This document shows positions 1 through 8,309 of a stretch of DNA of 64,000 nucleotides, in pieces. Origin of the DNA: Streptomyces asoensis (lineage in GTDB: Bacteria; Actinomycetota; Actinomycetes; Streptomycetales; Streptomycetaceae). The translations under genes and the position numbers were made by a program. The DNA lies in contig NZ_CP049838.1 in NCBI RefSeq assembly GCF_013085465.1, positions 868,001 through 932,000 of the forward strand. Reading direction: 5' to 3'. The notes beneath the pieces are model-generated. The model did no database searches. It saw nothing but the letters and a program-made list of their open reading frames with translations, and was not told the DNA's origin. Positions within the stretch are counted from its first letter, which is position 1. Each line of letters opens with the position of its first letter.

Positions 1-1422
1 GTGTATCCGGGCGCCCGTCGCGTGCTGCTGACCGCGTACGCCGACACGAGCGCGGCGATCGACGCGATCAACGTCGTCGACCTCGACCACTATCTGCTGA
101 AGCCGTGGGACCCGCCGGAGGAGAAGCTCTACCCCGTCCTGGACGACCTGCTGGACGCCTGGCGCTCCAGCGACTACCGGCCCGTGCCCGCGACGAAGGT
201 GGTCGGGCACCGCTGGTCGGCGCGGTCGTCGGAGGTACGGGAGTTCCTGGCCCGCAACCAGGTGCCGTACCGCTGGTACTCCGCCGACGAGCCGGAGGGG
301 CAGCGGCTGCTGGCCGCGGCCGGGGTCGACGGGCAGCGGCTGCCGCTGGTGGTCACCGCGGACGGCACGCCCCTGGTCGAGCCGGACGCGCCCGAACTGG
401 CCGCCCAGGTGGGGCTGGCGACGACGCCGACTGCCGACTTCTACGACCTGGTGGTGATCGGCGGCGGCCCGGCCGGGCTCGGCGCGGCGGTGTACGGGGC
501 CTCCGAGGGGCTGCGGACGGTGCTGGTGGAGCGGTCCGCGACCGGTGGACAGGCCGGGCAGAGCTCCCGCATCGAGAACTACCTGGGCTTCCCGGACGGC
601 GTGTCCGGGGCCCAGCTCACCGACCGGGCGCGGCGGCAGGCCACCAAGTTCGGCGCCGAGATCCTCACCGCGCGCGAGGTCACCGGGCTCGAGGTCAACG
701 GCTCCGCGCGCGTCGTGCGGTTCTCGGACGGCTCGGCGGTGGCCGCGCACAGCGTGATCCTCGCGACGGGCGTGTCGTACCGGCAACTGACGGCGCCGGG
801 CTGCGACGACCTGACCGGCTGCGGGGTGTTCTACGGGTCGGCGCTCACCGAGGCGGCCTCCTGCCAGGGGCAGGACGTCTACATCGTGGGCGGCGCCAAC
901 TCGGCCGGCCAGGCGGCCATGTACCTGGCGAGAGGAGCCAAGTCCGTCACGCTGCTGGTGCGCGGGGAGTCCCTGGCGGCTTCGATGTCGTACTACCTGA
1001 TCCAGCAGATCGACGAGTCGCCCAACATCTCCGTGCGCCCCGGCACGGTCGTCGACGCCGCGCACGGGGACGGTCACCTGGAGCAGCTGACTCTGCGGGA
1101 CGTGACGACCGGGGAGACCGAACTCGTCGACGCGCAGTGGATGTTCGTGTTCATCGGCGCGGCCCCGCTGACCGACTGGCTGGACGGCACGGTGCTGCGC
1201 GACGAGCGCGGGTTCATCCTCGCCGGGCCCGACCTCACGCCGGACGGGCGGCCGCCGGCGGACTGGGCGCTGGACCGGCCGCCGTACCACCTGGAGACCA
1301 GCATTCCCGGCGTGTTCGTGGCGGGCGACGCGCGCGCCGAGTCCGCGAAGCGCGTCGCGTCCGCCGTAGGAGAGGGAGCCATGGCCGTGATGCTCGTCCA
1401 CCGGTATCTGGAGCAGTCATGA
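1..1422 (+). CDS. Receiver-domain / glutaredoxin-like / thioredoxin-reductase-like fusion flavoprotein (5' end outside window)
   Basis: The gene enters from the left edge, so the GTG at base 1 need not be the start. Residues 1-58 look like the second half of a response-regulator receiver domain, with the conserved Thr in LLTAYAD and Lys in LLKPWDP; the phospho-acceptor Asp would lie outside. Residues ~62-135 resemble a glutaredoxin fold but carry SARS where CxxC is expected. Residues ~145-473 form an FAD/NAD(P)H module: GGGPAG at 154-159, GGANSAG at 297-303, GD at 442-443. The usual thioredoxin-reductase CxxC is replaced by FYGSALTEAASC. The stop overlaps the next start (ATGA). I infer a signalling flavoprotein controlled by the kinase downstream; the substrate is unknown. 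Confidence 0.85.
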   Translation: MYPGARRVLLTAYADTSAAIDAINVVDLDHYLLKPWDPPEEKLYPVLDDLLDAWRSSDYRPVPATKVVGHRWSARSSEVREFLARNQVPYRWYSADEPEGQRLLAAAGVDGQRLPLVVTADGTPLVEPDAPELAAQVGLATTPTADFYDLVVIGGGPAGLGAAVYGASEGLRTVLVERSATGGQAGQSSRIENYLGFPDGVSGAQLTDRARRQATKFGAEILTAREVTGLEVNGSARVVRFSDGSAVAAHSVILATGVSYRQLTAPGCDDLTGCGVFYGSALTEAASCQGQDVYIVGGANSAGQAAMYLARGAKSVTLLVRGESLAASMSYYLIQQIDESPNISVRPGTVVDAAHGDGHLEQLTLRDVTTGETELVDAQWMFVFIGAAPLTDWLDGTVLRDERGFILAGPDLTPDGRPPADWALDRPPYHLETSIPGVFVAGDARAESAKRVASAVGEGAMAVMLVHRYLEQS

Positions 1423-2894
1423 GCGGGCAGTTGATGCCGTGCAACCCGACCGAGATCAGCTCGCTGTTCCTGTTCGAGAAGCTCTCCCCCGAACAGCTCG
1501 GGCGGCTGTGCAGCGAGGGCCGGGTGGAGAGGTTCGAGCCCGGTCCGGTGTACACCGAGGGCGATCCGGCGACCTGCTTCTACGTGATGGTCGAGGGCAC
1601 GGTCGTGCTGTACCGCCGGGTCGGCGGGGACGACGTCGAGGTGAGCCGCACCTCCCAGCGCGGGGTGTACGCCGGGGCCATGCAGGCCTACCTGGGGGAC
1701 CAGGTGCCGCAGGTCTACAACAACTCGATGCGGGTGACCGAGCCGACGCGGTTCTTCGTGCTGCCCGCCGAGTCGTTCTCGAACATCATGCGGGAGTGGT
1801 TCCCGATGGCGGCGCACCTGCTGGAGGGGCTGTTCTTCGGCTCGAAGAACACGCAGCGGGCCATCGGGCAGCGTGAACGGCTGCTGGCCCTGGGCTCGTT
1901 GTCGGCGGGCCTCACCCATGAGCTCAACAACCCGGCCGCGGCGGCCGTACGCGCCACCGCGACGCTGCGGGAGCGGGTGGCGAAGATGCGGCACAAGCTG
2001 GCCGTCATCGCCTCCGGAGCATACGACGCGGAGGCGCTGACCCGGCTGATCGAGATCCAGGAGCGGACGGCCGAACTGGTCGCCAAGGCACCGACGTTGA
2101 GCCCGCTGGAGGCCTCCGACCGGGAGGACGACCTCACCGACTGGCTCGACGACCACGGCATCCAGGAGGGCTGGCGGATCGCGCCGACCTTCGTGCAGGC
2201 CGGGCTGGACGTGGACTGGCTGGAGCAGGTCGCGGCCGCCGTCGACGAGGACACCCTGCCGGGCGCGATGGGGTGGCTCAACTACACGGTCGAGACCGAG
2301 CTGTTGATGGACGAGATCGACGACTCCACCAACCGCATCTCGCACCTGGTCGACGCCGCCAAGCAGTACTCGCAGCTCGACCGCGCCCCCTACCGGGTCG
2401 TCGACGTGCACGAACTCCTCGACAGCACCCTGCTGATGCTGTCGGGCAAGATCGGGCAGCGCATCGAGGTCGTCAAGGACTACGACCGTGCGCTCCCGGC
2501 GATCCCGGCCTACCCGGCGGAGCTCAACCAGGTGTGGACGAACCTCGTCGACAACGCCGTCTTCGCCGTCAACAGCGCTGGCGGCGAAGGCACGTTGACC
2601 GTGCGGACGGCCCGCGAGGGCGATCGGCTGCTGGTGGAGTTCCGCGACACGGGCCCCGGCATCCCGCCGGACGTCCGGGGCCGCATCTTCGACCCGTTCT
2701 TCACCACCAAGCCGGTGGGCGAGGGCACCGGGCTCGGCCTGGACATCTCCTGGCGGATCGTCGTCAACAAGCACCACGGCAGCCTCCATGTGGAGTCCGT
2801 GCCGGGCGACACCCGCTTCCAGGTGCTGCTGCCGCTGACCGCCCCCGACCCCGAGAGCACACCGGACCCCGAGACCGCCGAGGAGCCCGTATGA
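1419..2894 (+). CDS. Cyclic-nucleotide-binding-domain sensor histidine kinase
   Basis: 491 residues. An N-terminal cNMP/CRP-like sensor domain (~residues 14-125) is followed by a His-kinase core. The H-box THELNNP has the phospho-acceptor His at residue 167; the N-box is NQVWTNLVDNAV, with G1 DTGPGIP and G2 GEGTGLGLDIS. No transmembrane segment is visible, so it should be cytoplasmic. The start ATG overlaps the stop of the upstream receiver-flavoprotein gene, and its own stop overlaps the zinc-finger gene, so the three are translationally coupled. The receiver domain of the upstream protein is the obvious phosphotransfer partner (inference). The ligand of the sensor domain cannot be told from sequence. 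Confidence 0.9.
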   Translation: MSGQLMPCNPTEISSLFLFEKLSPEQLGRLCSEGRVERFEPGPVYTEGDPATCFYVMVEGTVVLYRRVGGDDVEVSRTSQRGVYAGAMQAYLGDQVPQVYNNSMRVTEPTRFFVLPAESFSNIMREWFPMAAHLLEGLFFGSKNTQRAIGQRERLLALGSLSAGLTHELNNPAAAAVRATATLRERVAKMRHKLAVIASGAYDAEALTRLIEIQERTAELVAKAPTLSPLEASDREDDLTDWLDDHGIQEGWRIAPTFVQAGLDVDWLEQVAAAVDEDTLPGAMGWLNYTVETELLMDEIDDSTNRISHLVDAAKQYSQLDRAPYRVVDVHELLDSTLLMLSGKIGQRIEVVKDYDRALPAIPAYPAELNQVWTNLVDNAVFAVNSAGGEGTLTVRTAREGDRLLVEFRDTGPGIPPDVRGRIFDPFFTTKPVGEGTGLGLDISWRIVVNKHHGSLHVESVPGDTRFQVLLPLTAPDPESTPDPETAEEPV

Positions 2895-3244
2895 CCGACG
2901 TAGACGCGATCGACCCGAGCGTCCCGCCCAGCAGCGCCGGCTGCGTGGACTGCGACTCGGCGGGCGGCTGGTGGTTCCACCTGCGGCGCTGCGCGAGCTG
3001 CGGCCATGTCGGCTGCTGCGACTCCTCCCCCGCGCAACACGCCACCGCGCACTTCAAGGCGAGCGGGCATCCCCTGGTCCGCAGTTTCGAGCCGGGCGAG
3101 GAGTGGTTCTGGGACTACTCCACCGACGAGCTGTACGAGTCCGGGCCCGAGCTCGCCCCGCCGGCCAGTCACCCCGCGGACCAGCCCGTGCCGGGCCCGG
3201 CCGGGCGGGTGCCGGAGGACTGGGCGCAGTCACTGCACCGTTGA
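2891..3244 (+). CDS. UBP-type zinc finger protein
   Basis: 117 residues. The pattern CVDC ... CASCGHVGCCD ... H ... H ... GHP, followed by a WFWDY motif, is the zinc-ligand and aromatic pattern of the ZnF-UBP family, which in eukaryotes binds the C-terminal Gly-Gly of ubiquitin. Streptomyces has no canonical ubiquitin, so the bacterial ligand is unknown. The start ATG overlaps the kinase stop (ATGA), making this the third gene of the coupled operon. A linker rich in Pro and acidic residues follows the finger. The family call is firm; the role, perhaps recognition of a protein C-terminus or scaffolding of the kinase/flavoprotein pair, is speculation. Confidence 0.9.
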   Translation: MTDVDAIDPSVPPSSAGCVDCDSAGGWWFHLRRCASCGHVGCCDSSPAQHATAHFKASGHPLVRSFEPGEEWFWDYSTDELYESGPELAPPASHPADQPVPGPAGRVPEDWAQSLHR

Positions 3245-3327
3245 GACCGGGCCGTTGAGATCGTCCCGGTAGGGCTCCGTTCCTGGTCGCGGGCCGCGTT
3301 GTCGGTGGCGCGTGCCAGGATGGAGTC

Positions 3328-6315
3328 GTGTCGCAGACCGTGTTCGCCACTCCGTTCATCGGCCGGGAAGAGGAGCTCACCCGGCTCTCCGGCGTGCTCG
3401 AGCGGGCCCGGGGCGGTGAGTCGCGCGCGGTGCTGATCGCCGGGGACGCCGGCGTGGGCAAGACCCGGGTACTGGACGAGGTCGCCACGCGGGCGGCCCG
3501 CTCCGGTATGACCGTGCTCACCGGGCACTGCGTCGACCTCGGTGACGTGGGGCTGCCGTATCTGCCGTTCACCGAGATCCTGGGCCTGCTCGCCGCCGAC
3601 GAGCGGTTCGCCGCCGTCCTCGCCGCGCACCCCCTGGTCGACCGGCTGCTCGGCGCGGGCACGGACGCCGACGAAGCGGGTTCCGCCCCGCGGTCCGGCA
3701 GCGGGGAAGGGCGACTGAGGCTGTTCGAGGGGATGGCGGCGCTGCTCGCCGACCTGTCGGACGTCACACCGCTGCTCCTCGTCCTGGAGGACCTGCACTG
3801 GGCCGACCAGTCCTCCCGGGACCTGCTGCGCTTCCTGCTCAGCCGCGGCTTCCTCCAGCGGCCCACGGGCAACGGCTCCGGTCACCGGCTGGCGGTCCTG
3901 GCCTCCTACCGGGCGGACGACCTGCACCGCCGGCACCCGCTGCGCCCGCTGCTGGCGGAGCTGGTGCGACTGCCGGCCGTGGACCGGCTGGAGCTGCGGC
4001 CGCTGGCGGACGCCGAGGTGGCCCGACTGCTGCGCGCCCTGGAGGACCGGCCGCTGCCGGACGCCACGGTGCGCCGGATCGTGGAGCGCGCGGAGGGCAA
4101 CGCCTTCTACGCGGAGGAGTTGCTGGCGGCCACCGACAACGAGGCCGGCGGAATGCCCAGCGGGCTGGCCGACCTCCTCCTCATCCGCGTCGAGCAACTC
4201 CCCGACACCGCCCAGCAGGTGCTGCGGACCGCCGCCGTCGCCGGCCGGCGCGTGGAACACGACCTGCTGCGGGACGCGGTCGGACTGCCCGAGGACGAGC
4301 TGGAGTCGGCGCTGCGGGAGGCCGTCGGCCACCAGCTCCTGGTCGCGGGCGACGACGGCGCGTACGCCTTCCGGCACGCCCTCGCACGCGAGGCGGTGTA
4401 CGCCGATCTGCTGCCGGGTGAACGGTCCCGGCTGCACGGCGCGTTCGCCGCTCTGCTGGCCGAGCGGGGCCACCGTGCCGAGACCGCGGCGGAGCGCGCC
4501 CACCACTACCGCGAGAGCCATGACCTGGGCGAGGCCCTCGCCGCGTCGCTGGAGGCCGCCGACCACGCCCGGCGGGTCGGCGCGCCCGCCGAGGAACTGC
4601 GCCAGCTGGAGGCCCTTCTCGACCTCTGGGAGTCGGTGCCCGCGCCGGCCCTTCCGTCGGGCGAGGGTGCCGACCGCGTCACGCTGATGCTGCGCGCCTC
4701 GGCGGCGGCCGCGCACGCCGGGGAGGCGCACCGCGCGGTCTCCCTGACCCGGGCCGCGCTCGCGGGCGTCGGCCAGGACGCCGACTCCGAACTCGCCGCA
4801 CGGGTGCGGTACACGCTGGCCGGCACGCTCATGGGCGTCGACAGTCTGACGGCCGCGTTCGCCTACAGCAGCGAGGCGTTGGCGATGATCCCCGCCGAAC
4901 CGCCGTCACCGACCTGGGTGTGGGCCGCCGCCACCCATGTCCTGGCGGCCCGTCAGGTAGGCGACTCCGAGACCGCCCTGCGGGTCGCGCGCCGGGCGCT
5001 GCGCGCCGCCGAGCAACTCGAGCTGACGGACGCGCGTGCCGACCTCCTGGTCTCGCTGGCCAACCTCGAGGGCGACGGCCGCCGCTCCGCCGAGGGCCGG
5101 GCGCGGCTGACGGAGGCACGTGAACTGGCCCGGCGCGGCGGCAACGCGCCGGTGGAGATGCGGGCCCTGTTCACCCTGGCCATCGGCGCCTACGAGGCCG
5201 GGGAGCTGGCGGAGTGCCTGCCCTGGCTGGCCGAGGGCCTGGACCGCGCCCGCCGGGCGGGGCTGCTGTCCTCGCCGTATCCGCTGGAGATGCGGTACCT
5301 CCAGCTGCTGGTGCTCTACACGCTGGGCCGCTGGGACGAGTGTCTGCGGACGGCGACGACCGACCTGGCGGTGCTGCCGGCGTCGGGGGGATTCGCGGTG
5401 GGTCCCGCCCTGTACGTGGGCCTCGCGCGCGGCGACAAGGGCGTCGACGACCGGGCCCGGACCCTGATCGAGGGGCGCTTCGACTGGATGGCGGCGCTCG
5501 TCGCGGGCATCGTGCTGACCGACGCGGCGGTACTGAGCGGTGACGCCGAGGCGGCGGTGACCCGGCTGCGGTCCTCGGTCGACGCTCTCACGGACGACAC
5601 GGGCATGCTCCCGGACGTCACGGTCCGGCTCACCGCGCTCGCCCTCACGGCGGTCGCCGAGGCGGCGGCCAAGGCACGGCGCGGCGGTGACGAGGCGGCG
5701 GCCGACCGCTGGTCGGCGGTCGCGACGGAACTCCTGGAGCCGGCGCGGGCGGTGGCCCTGCGGGGTGCGACCGGGGTGCCGCAGGGCCCGGAGGGGCGCG
5801 CCTGGCTGGCTCGCGCGGAGGCCGAGTGGACGTGGGCCACCATCGGGCCGGACCCGGCGGCCTGGGAGAGGACGGTGGCGGCGTTCGGCTACGGCGACGC
5901 CTACGAGCTCGCCCGCTGCCGACTGCGGTACGCGCAGGCCCTGCTGGCCGCCGACCGGCGCGAGGACGCGGCCGCCGAGGCCCGCGCCGCCCGGGAGACG
6001 GCCGTACGACTGGGCGCCACGCCCCTGCGGGAGCGGGCGGACGACCTGGTCCGGCGCGGGCGCCTCACGGACGCCGGGTCCACCACGCGGGGCGGTCCGG
6101 TCGCTCTGACGGCCCGGGAGCGGGATGTCCTGCGGCTGCTCGCGCTCGGCCGGAGCAACCGGCAGATCGGCGAGGAGCTGTTCATCAGCGGCAAGACAGC
6201 GAGCGTCCATGTCTCCAACATCCTCGCCAAGCTGAGCGCGGCGAGCCGTACGGAGGCCGTGGCGATCGCCTACCGCGAGCGGCTGCTCGAACCGGAGCTC
6301 GGCGCGTCCGGCTGA
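3328..6315 (+). CDS. Large ATP-binding LuxR-type regulator (LAL family)
   Basis: 995 residues, a typical LAL length. An N-terminal AAA/NTPase domain has Walker A GDAGVGKT (residues 39-46) and Walker B LLLVLEDLHWAD (~149-160). The long middle part is helical and TPR-like, rich in Ala/Leu/Arg. A C-terminal LuxR helix-turn-helix begins LTARERDVLRLLALGRSN (~residue 927). The GTG start is preceded by a weak purine stretch (aggatgga). It stands alone: an 83-base gap separates it from the upstream operon and the downstream DNA is a pseudogene. LAL proteins usually activate secondary-metabolite or sugar-utilisation genes; its target is not evident here. Confidence 0.92.
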   Translation: MSQTVFATPFIGREEELTRLSGVLERARGGESRAVLIAGDAGVGKTRVLDEVATRAARSGMTVLTGHCVDLGDVGLPYLPFTEILGLLAADERFAAVLAAHPLVDRLLGAGTDADEAGSAPRSGSGEGRLRLFEGMAALLADLSDVTPLLLVLEDLHWADQSSRDLLRFLLSRGFLQRPTGNGSGHRLAVLASYRADDLHRRHPLRPLLAELVRLPAVDRLELRPLADAEVARLLRALEDRPLPDATVRRIVERAEGNAFYAEELLAATDNEAGGMPSGLADLLLIRVEQLPDTAQQVLRTAAVAGRRVEHDLLRDAVGLPEDELESALREAVGHQLLVAGDDGAYAFRHALAREAVYADLLPGERSRLHGAFAALLAERGHRAETAAERAHHYRESHDLGEALAASLEAADHARRVGAPAEELRQLEALLDLWESVPAPALPSGEGADRVTLMLRASAAAAHAGEAHRAVSLTRAALAGVGQDADSELAARVRYTLAGTLMGVDSLTAAFAYSSEALAMIPAEPPSPTWVWAAATHVLAARQVGDSETALRVARRALRAAEQLELTDARADLLVSLANLEGDGRRSAEGRARLTEARELARRGGNAPVEMRALFTLAIGAYEAGELAECLPWLAEGLDRARRAGLLSSPYPLEMRYLQLLVLYTLGRWDECLRTATTDLAVLPASGGFAVGPALYVGLARGDKGVDDRARTLIEGRFDWMAALVAGIVLTDAAVLSGDAEAAVTRLRSSVDALTDDTGMLPDVTVRLTALALTAVAEAAAKARRGGDEAAADRWSAVATELLEPARAVALRGATGVPQGPEGRAWLARAEAEWTWATIGPDPAAWERTVAAFGYGDAYELARCRLRYAQALLAADRREDAAAEARAARETAVRLGATPLRERADDLVRRGRLTDAGSTTRGGPVALTARERDVLRLLALGRSNRQIGEELFISGKTASVHVSNILAKLSAASRTEAVAIAYRERLLEPELGASG

Positions 6316-6355
6316 TCCCGGTGTGGTGACATCAGCCTGACGGTGCAGTGATCAC

Positions 6356-6729
6356 ATGATTACGGAACGCGCACGGGCGAAGCGGCAGTTCGGGCATCGG
6401 GCCCGGCTCGCACTGACCCCTGCGCAGGTCCTGGTCGGCACCCTCCACAGGGTCCCCGCTCCCGGCACCTCCCTGCGCTGCTCGGGCTGCGGCTCCACGA
6501 CGCCCGGCAGTCGGGAGAACCAGGCCACGTTCGTGTGCAAGAGCTCGGGCTGCGGCTTTGAGGCGAACGCCGACCGGAGTGCGGCCCGGAACGTCTTGCA
6601 CCTGTACCGGATCGGCCACGTGGCGTTCCCGGCTGCCGGAAGGTGCGGTCGTCAGGCGCGCAACCGCGTCAAGCCCACCACCGCAAGGCAGAGGGGAATC
6701 TCCCGGCTTCAACCCGGGAGAGCACTTCA
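6356..6729 (+). pseudogene. TnpB (IS200/IS605-type RNA-guided nuclease) C-terminal remnant
   Basis: Only the C-terminal part of a TnpB/OrfB protein remains. The piece VPAPGTSLRCSGCG, a second cysteine cluster CKSSGCGF and the RuvC-III-like NADRSAARNVL match the zinc finger and last catalytic-Asp motif of the family. The first ~30 codons have no recognisable TnpB sequence, and the RuvC-I/II domains are absent. The frame runs on without a stop into a CAP-domain fragment, creating a chimeric reading frame of 205 codons. The right end of the element, with its hairpin, falls at about 6700-6729. The remnant cannot encode an active nuclease. Confidence 0.75.
6700..6729 (+). repeat. Right-end hairpin of the TnpB-type element (possible omega-RNA scaffold remnant)
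   Basis: A perfect 7-bp stem (CTCCCGG at 6700-6706 and CCGGGAG at 6714-6720, 7-base loop) is followed by AGCACTTCA. It sits immediately after the TnpB remnant and before CAP-domain coding sequence. In IS200/IS605 elements the right end carries a subterminal hairpin just before the cleavage tetranucleotide, and this end doubles as the 3' part of the guide RNA. The position and form fit; whether any RNA is made is unknown. Confidence 0.55.
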
Positions 6730-6973
6730 GTCCCACGCCTCGCCCGTGGGGAGCCAACCCTGGGACCGGGCCGCCGCCGCGGGCTCGACCCGGCGGACCA
6801 TCGGCGAGAACATCGCCTGCGGCCAGCGCTCCCCCGCCGAGGTGATGGACGGCTGGATGAACAGCCCTGGTCATCGGGCCAACATCCTCAAGCCCGCCTT
6901 CACCCACATCGGCGTCGGCTTCGCGGGCGGCGGCCCCTCGGGCACGTACCGGACCCAGCTCTTCGGCGCCTGA
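6730..6973 (+). pseudogene. CAP/SCP-domain protein, 3' fragment
   Basis: The last ~81 codons read as the C-terminal half of a CAP (SCP/TAPS) domain. SHASPVG, PWDRAAAAG, the signature IGENIACGQ and WMNSPGHRANILKP are followed by IGVGFAGG. The N-terminal half, with signal peptide and first helices, is missing. Coding sequence begins exactly where the TnpB-type element ends, just before the conserved His. Upstream of the element lies the LuxR gene, not the missing half, so insertion was accompanied by loss of the 5' part. It is probably dead unless expressed as a fusion from the upstream frame. Confidence 0.75.
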
Positions 6974-7121
6974 CAGCCCACCAGCCCCCAGGGGTGATCT
7001 ACGCCTCACAGGCAACCCCCCTCGCCGTGCCCGCGTCTTGACCGGCAGCACACCGCACTATACCCACCGTGTATACACAGAGTGCATACGTGAACACCCG
7101 GTGGTCTGCCGAAGGGAACCG

Positions 7122-8309
7122 ATGTACGGCAAGGCATTCGCCCCGGAGTACCAGGGCGCTCTCACCACCCTGTCCGTGAACTCCTCGCTGGACGACGTAC
7201 TGGCCGCCGGCACCGAGCGGTTGCGGGCGGCGGAGCAGGCCGGGGAACACGTCGAGGCGGCCCGCTCGGGGCTCGCGGTCGCCGAGGCACACCGCCGCCT
7301 GGGGCAGGTGCGGGAGGCCGACCGGGCCTGGAAGGCGAGTTACCGGGCGGCCCGGGACGCCGGGGACGTCGCCGCGATGGCATGGGCCCTGTGGAGCGGC
7401 GGCACCCTGGCCCGGCAGCGGGGCGCGTTCCGGCTGGCCCGACGGCTGCTGGGGCTCGCGGCCGACCTCGGCGAGCAGGGCGGCGACATCGTGGTCCGCG
7501 GCTACTCGCTGGCCGGGCTGGCGGAGACCGGGCGCATCCAGGGCGACTACGAGGCCGTGGGCAGGCTGCACGAGCAGTTGCTGGCGGAGGCGCGCAGGCG
7601 CGGCGAGGCGCGGCACACGGTGTGGGCTCTGGAGGGCATCGCGCAGATGCACCGCAACTCCGGCGCCCACGACACGGCATACGCCCTCTTCGAGGAGGCG
7701 GCCCGGATCGCCGAGGGCGCCGAGGACCGCCGCGGTCACGCCTGGGCGCTGCGCGGGCTGGCCGACATCGTCTCCGCGCGGGACGGGGACACCGAACGCG
7801 CGCTCGGCCTGCTGACGGAGGCCGAGGAGTCCTGCCGTGCGATGAACCTGTCCGGCGCGCTGGCCTACAACCACAAGATGCGCGGCAACGTGCTGTACCG
7901 GGCGGGGCGTTACCCCGAGGCCCGGCAGCTGTACACGCAGGCGCTCGGCGAGTTCCGCGCCATGGGCGAGCCGCGCGGCGAGGCGCTCTCCCGGCTCGGC
8001 CTGACGAAGTCGCTGGCCCGGCTGGGCCGCGACCGAACGGAGACGGCGGCCGAACTGGCCGAACTGGCACGGGAGCTGGAGCGCATCGGACTGCGGCACG
8101 CACGGGAGATGGTCGCCCGGGCGCAGAACGAGCTGGGCGTCGAGACGGCGGCCCCGGCAACAGCGACACAGACACCGACGTCGACACCGGCAGAAGCACA
8201 GGCACAGGCGCCGGTGTCGACACCGGCAGAAGCGCCGACGTCGACACCGGCAGAGGCACCGGCACCCACGACCAGGGTTTCCGGCGAGCGCGCGGCGGTC
8301 ACCCGGTGA
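7122..8309 (+). CDS. Tetratricopeptide-repeat protein with Thr/Pro/Ala repeat tail
   Basis: 395 residues from the ATG at 7122, which follows a GAAGGGAA ribosome-binding site; the frame is open further upstream but has no better start. The body is a run of TPR-like helical pairs (repeated A-x3-G-x2-G-D/x-Y patterns), probably five or six units. The last ~60 residues are low complexity, with the unit STPAEAPT-like repeated three times and matching 18-bp DNA repeats. The stop overlaps the GTG start of the prenyl synthase gene (GTGA), so the two are co-translated. A scaffolding role for the neighbouring enzyme is possible but unproven. Confidence 0.85.
   Translation: MYGKAFAPEYQGALTTLSVNSSLDDVLAAGTERLRAAEQAGEHVEAARSGLAVAEAHRRLGQVREADRAWKASYRAARDAGDVAAMAWALWSGGTLARQRGAFRLARRLLGLAADLGEQGGDIVVRGYSLAGLAETGRIQGDYEAVGRLHEQLLAEARRRGEARHTVWALEGIAQMHRNSGAHDTAYALFEEAARIAEGAEDRRGHAWALRGLADIVSARDGDTERALGLLTEAEESCRAMNLSGALAYNHKMRGNVLYRAGRYPEARQLYTQALGEFRAMGEPRGEALSRLGLTKSLARLGRDRTETAAELAELARELERIGLRHAREMVARAQNELGVETAAPATATQTPTSTPAEAQAQAPVSTPAEAPTSTPAEAPAPTTRVSGERAAVTR
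8180..8257 (+). repeat. Three 18-bp direct repeats in the TPR gene tail
   Basis: The unit gtcgacaccggcagaagc occurs at 8180-8197 and 8216-8233 and, with one change, at 8240-8257. The repeats encode the STPAE segments of the low-complexity C-terminus and include a GTCGAC hexamer each time. They look like slippage-prone coding repeats rather than regulatory sites. Confidence 0.8.

Noticed and set aside
1074..2789. A 571-codon minus-strand frame opposite the histidine kinase gene.
   Set aside because: Composition (His/Arg/Gly/Asp rich) and lack of motifs mark it as a shadow; the plus strand has all kinase boxes.
6332..7051. A minus-strand frame of 239 codons over the TnpB/CAP remnant.
   Set aside because: No recognisable domain; the plus strand explains this DNA fully.
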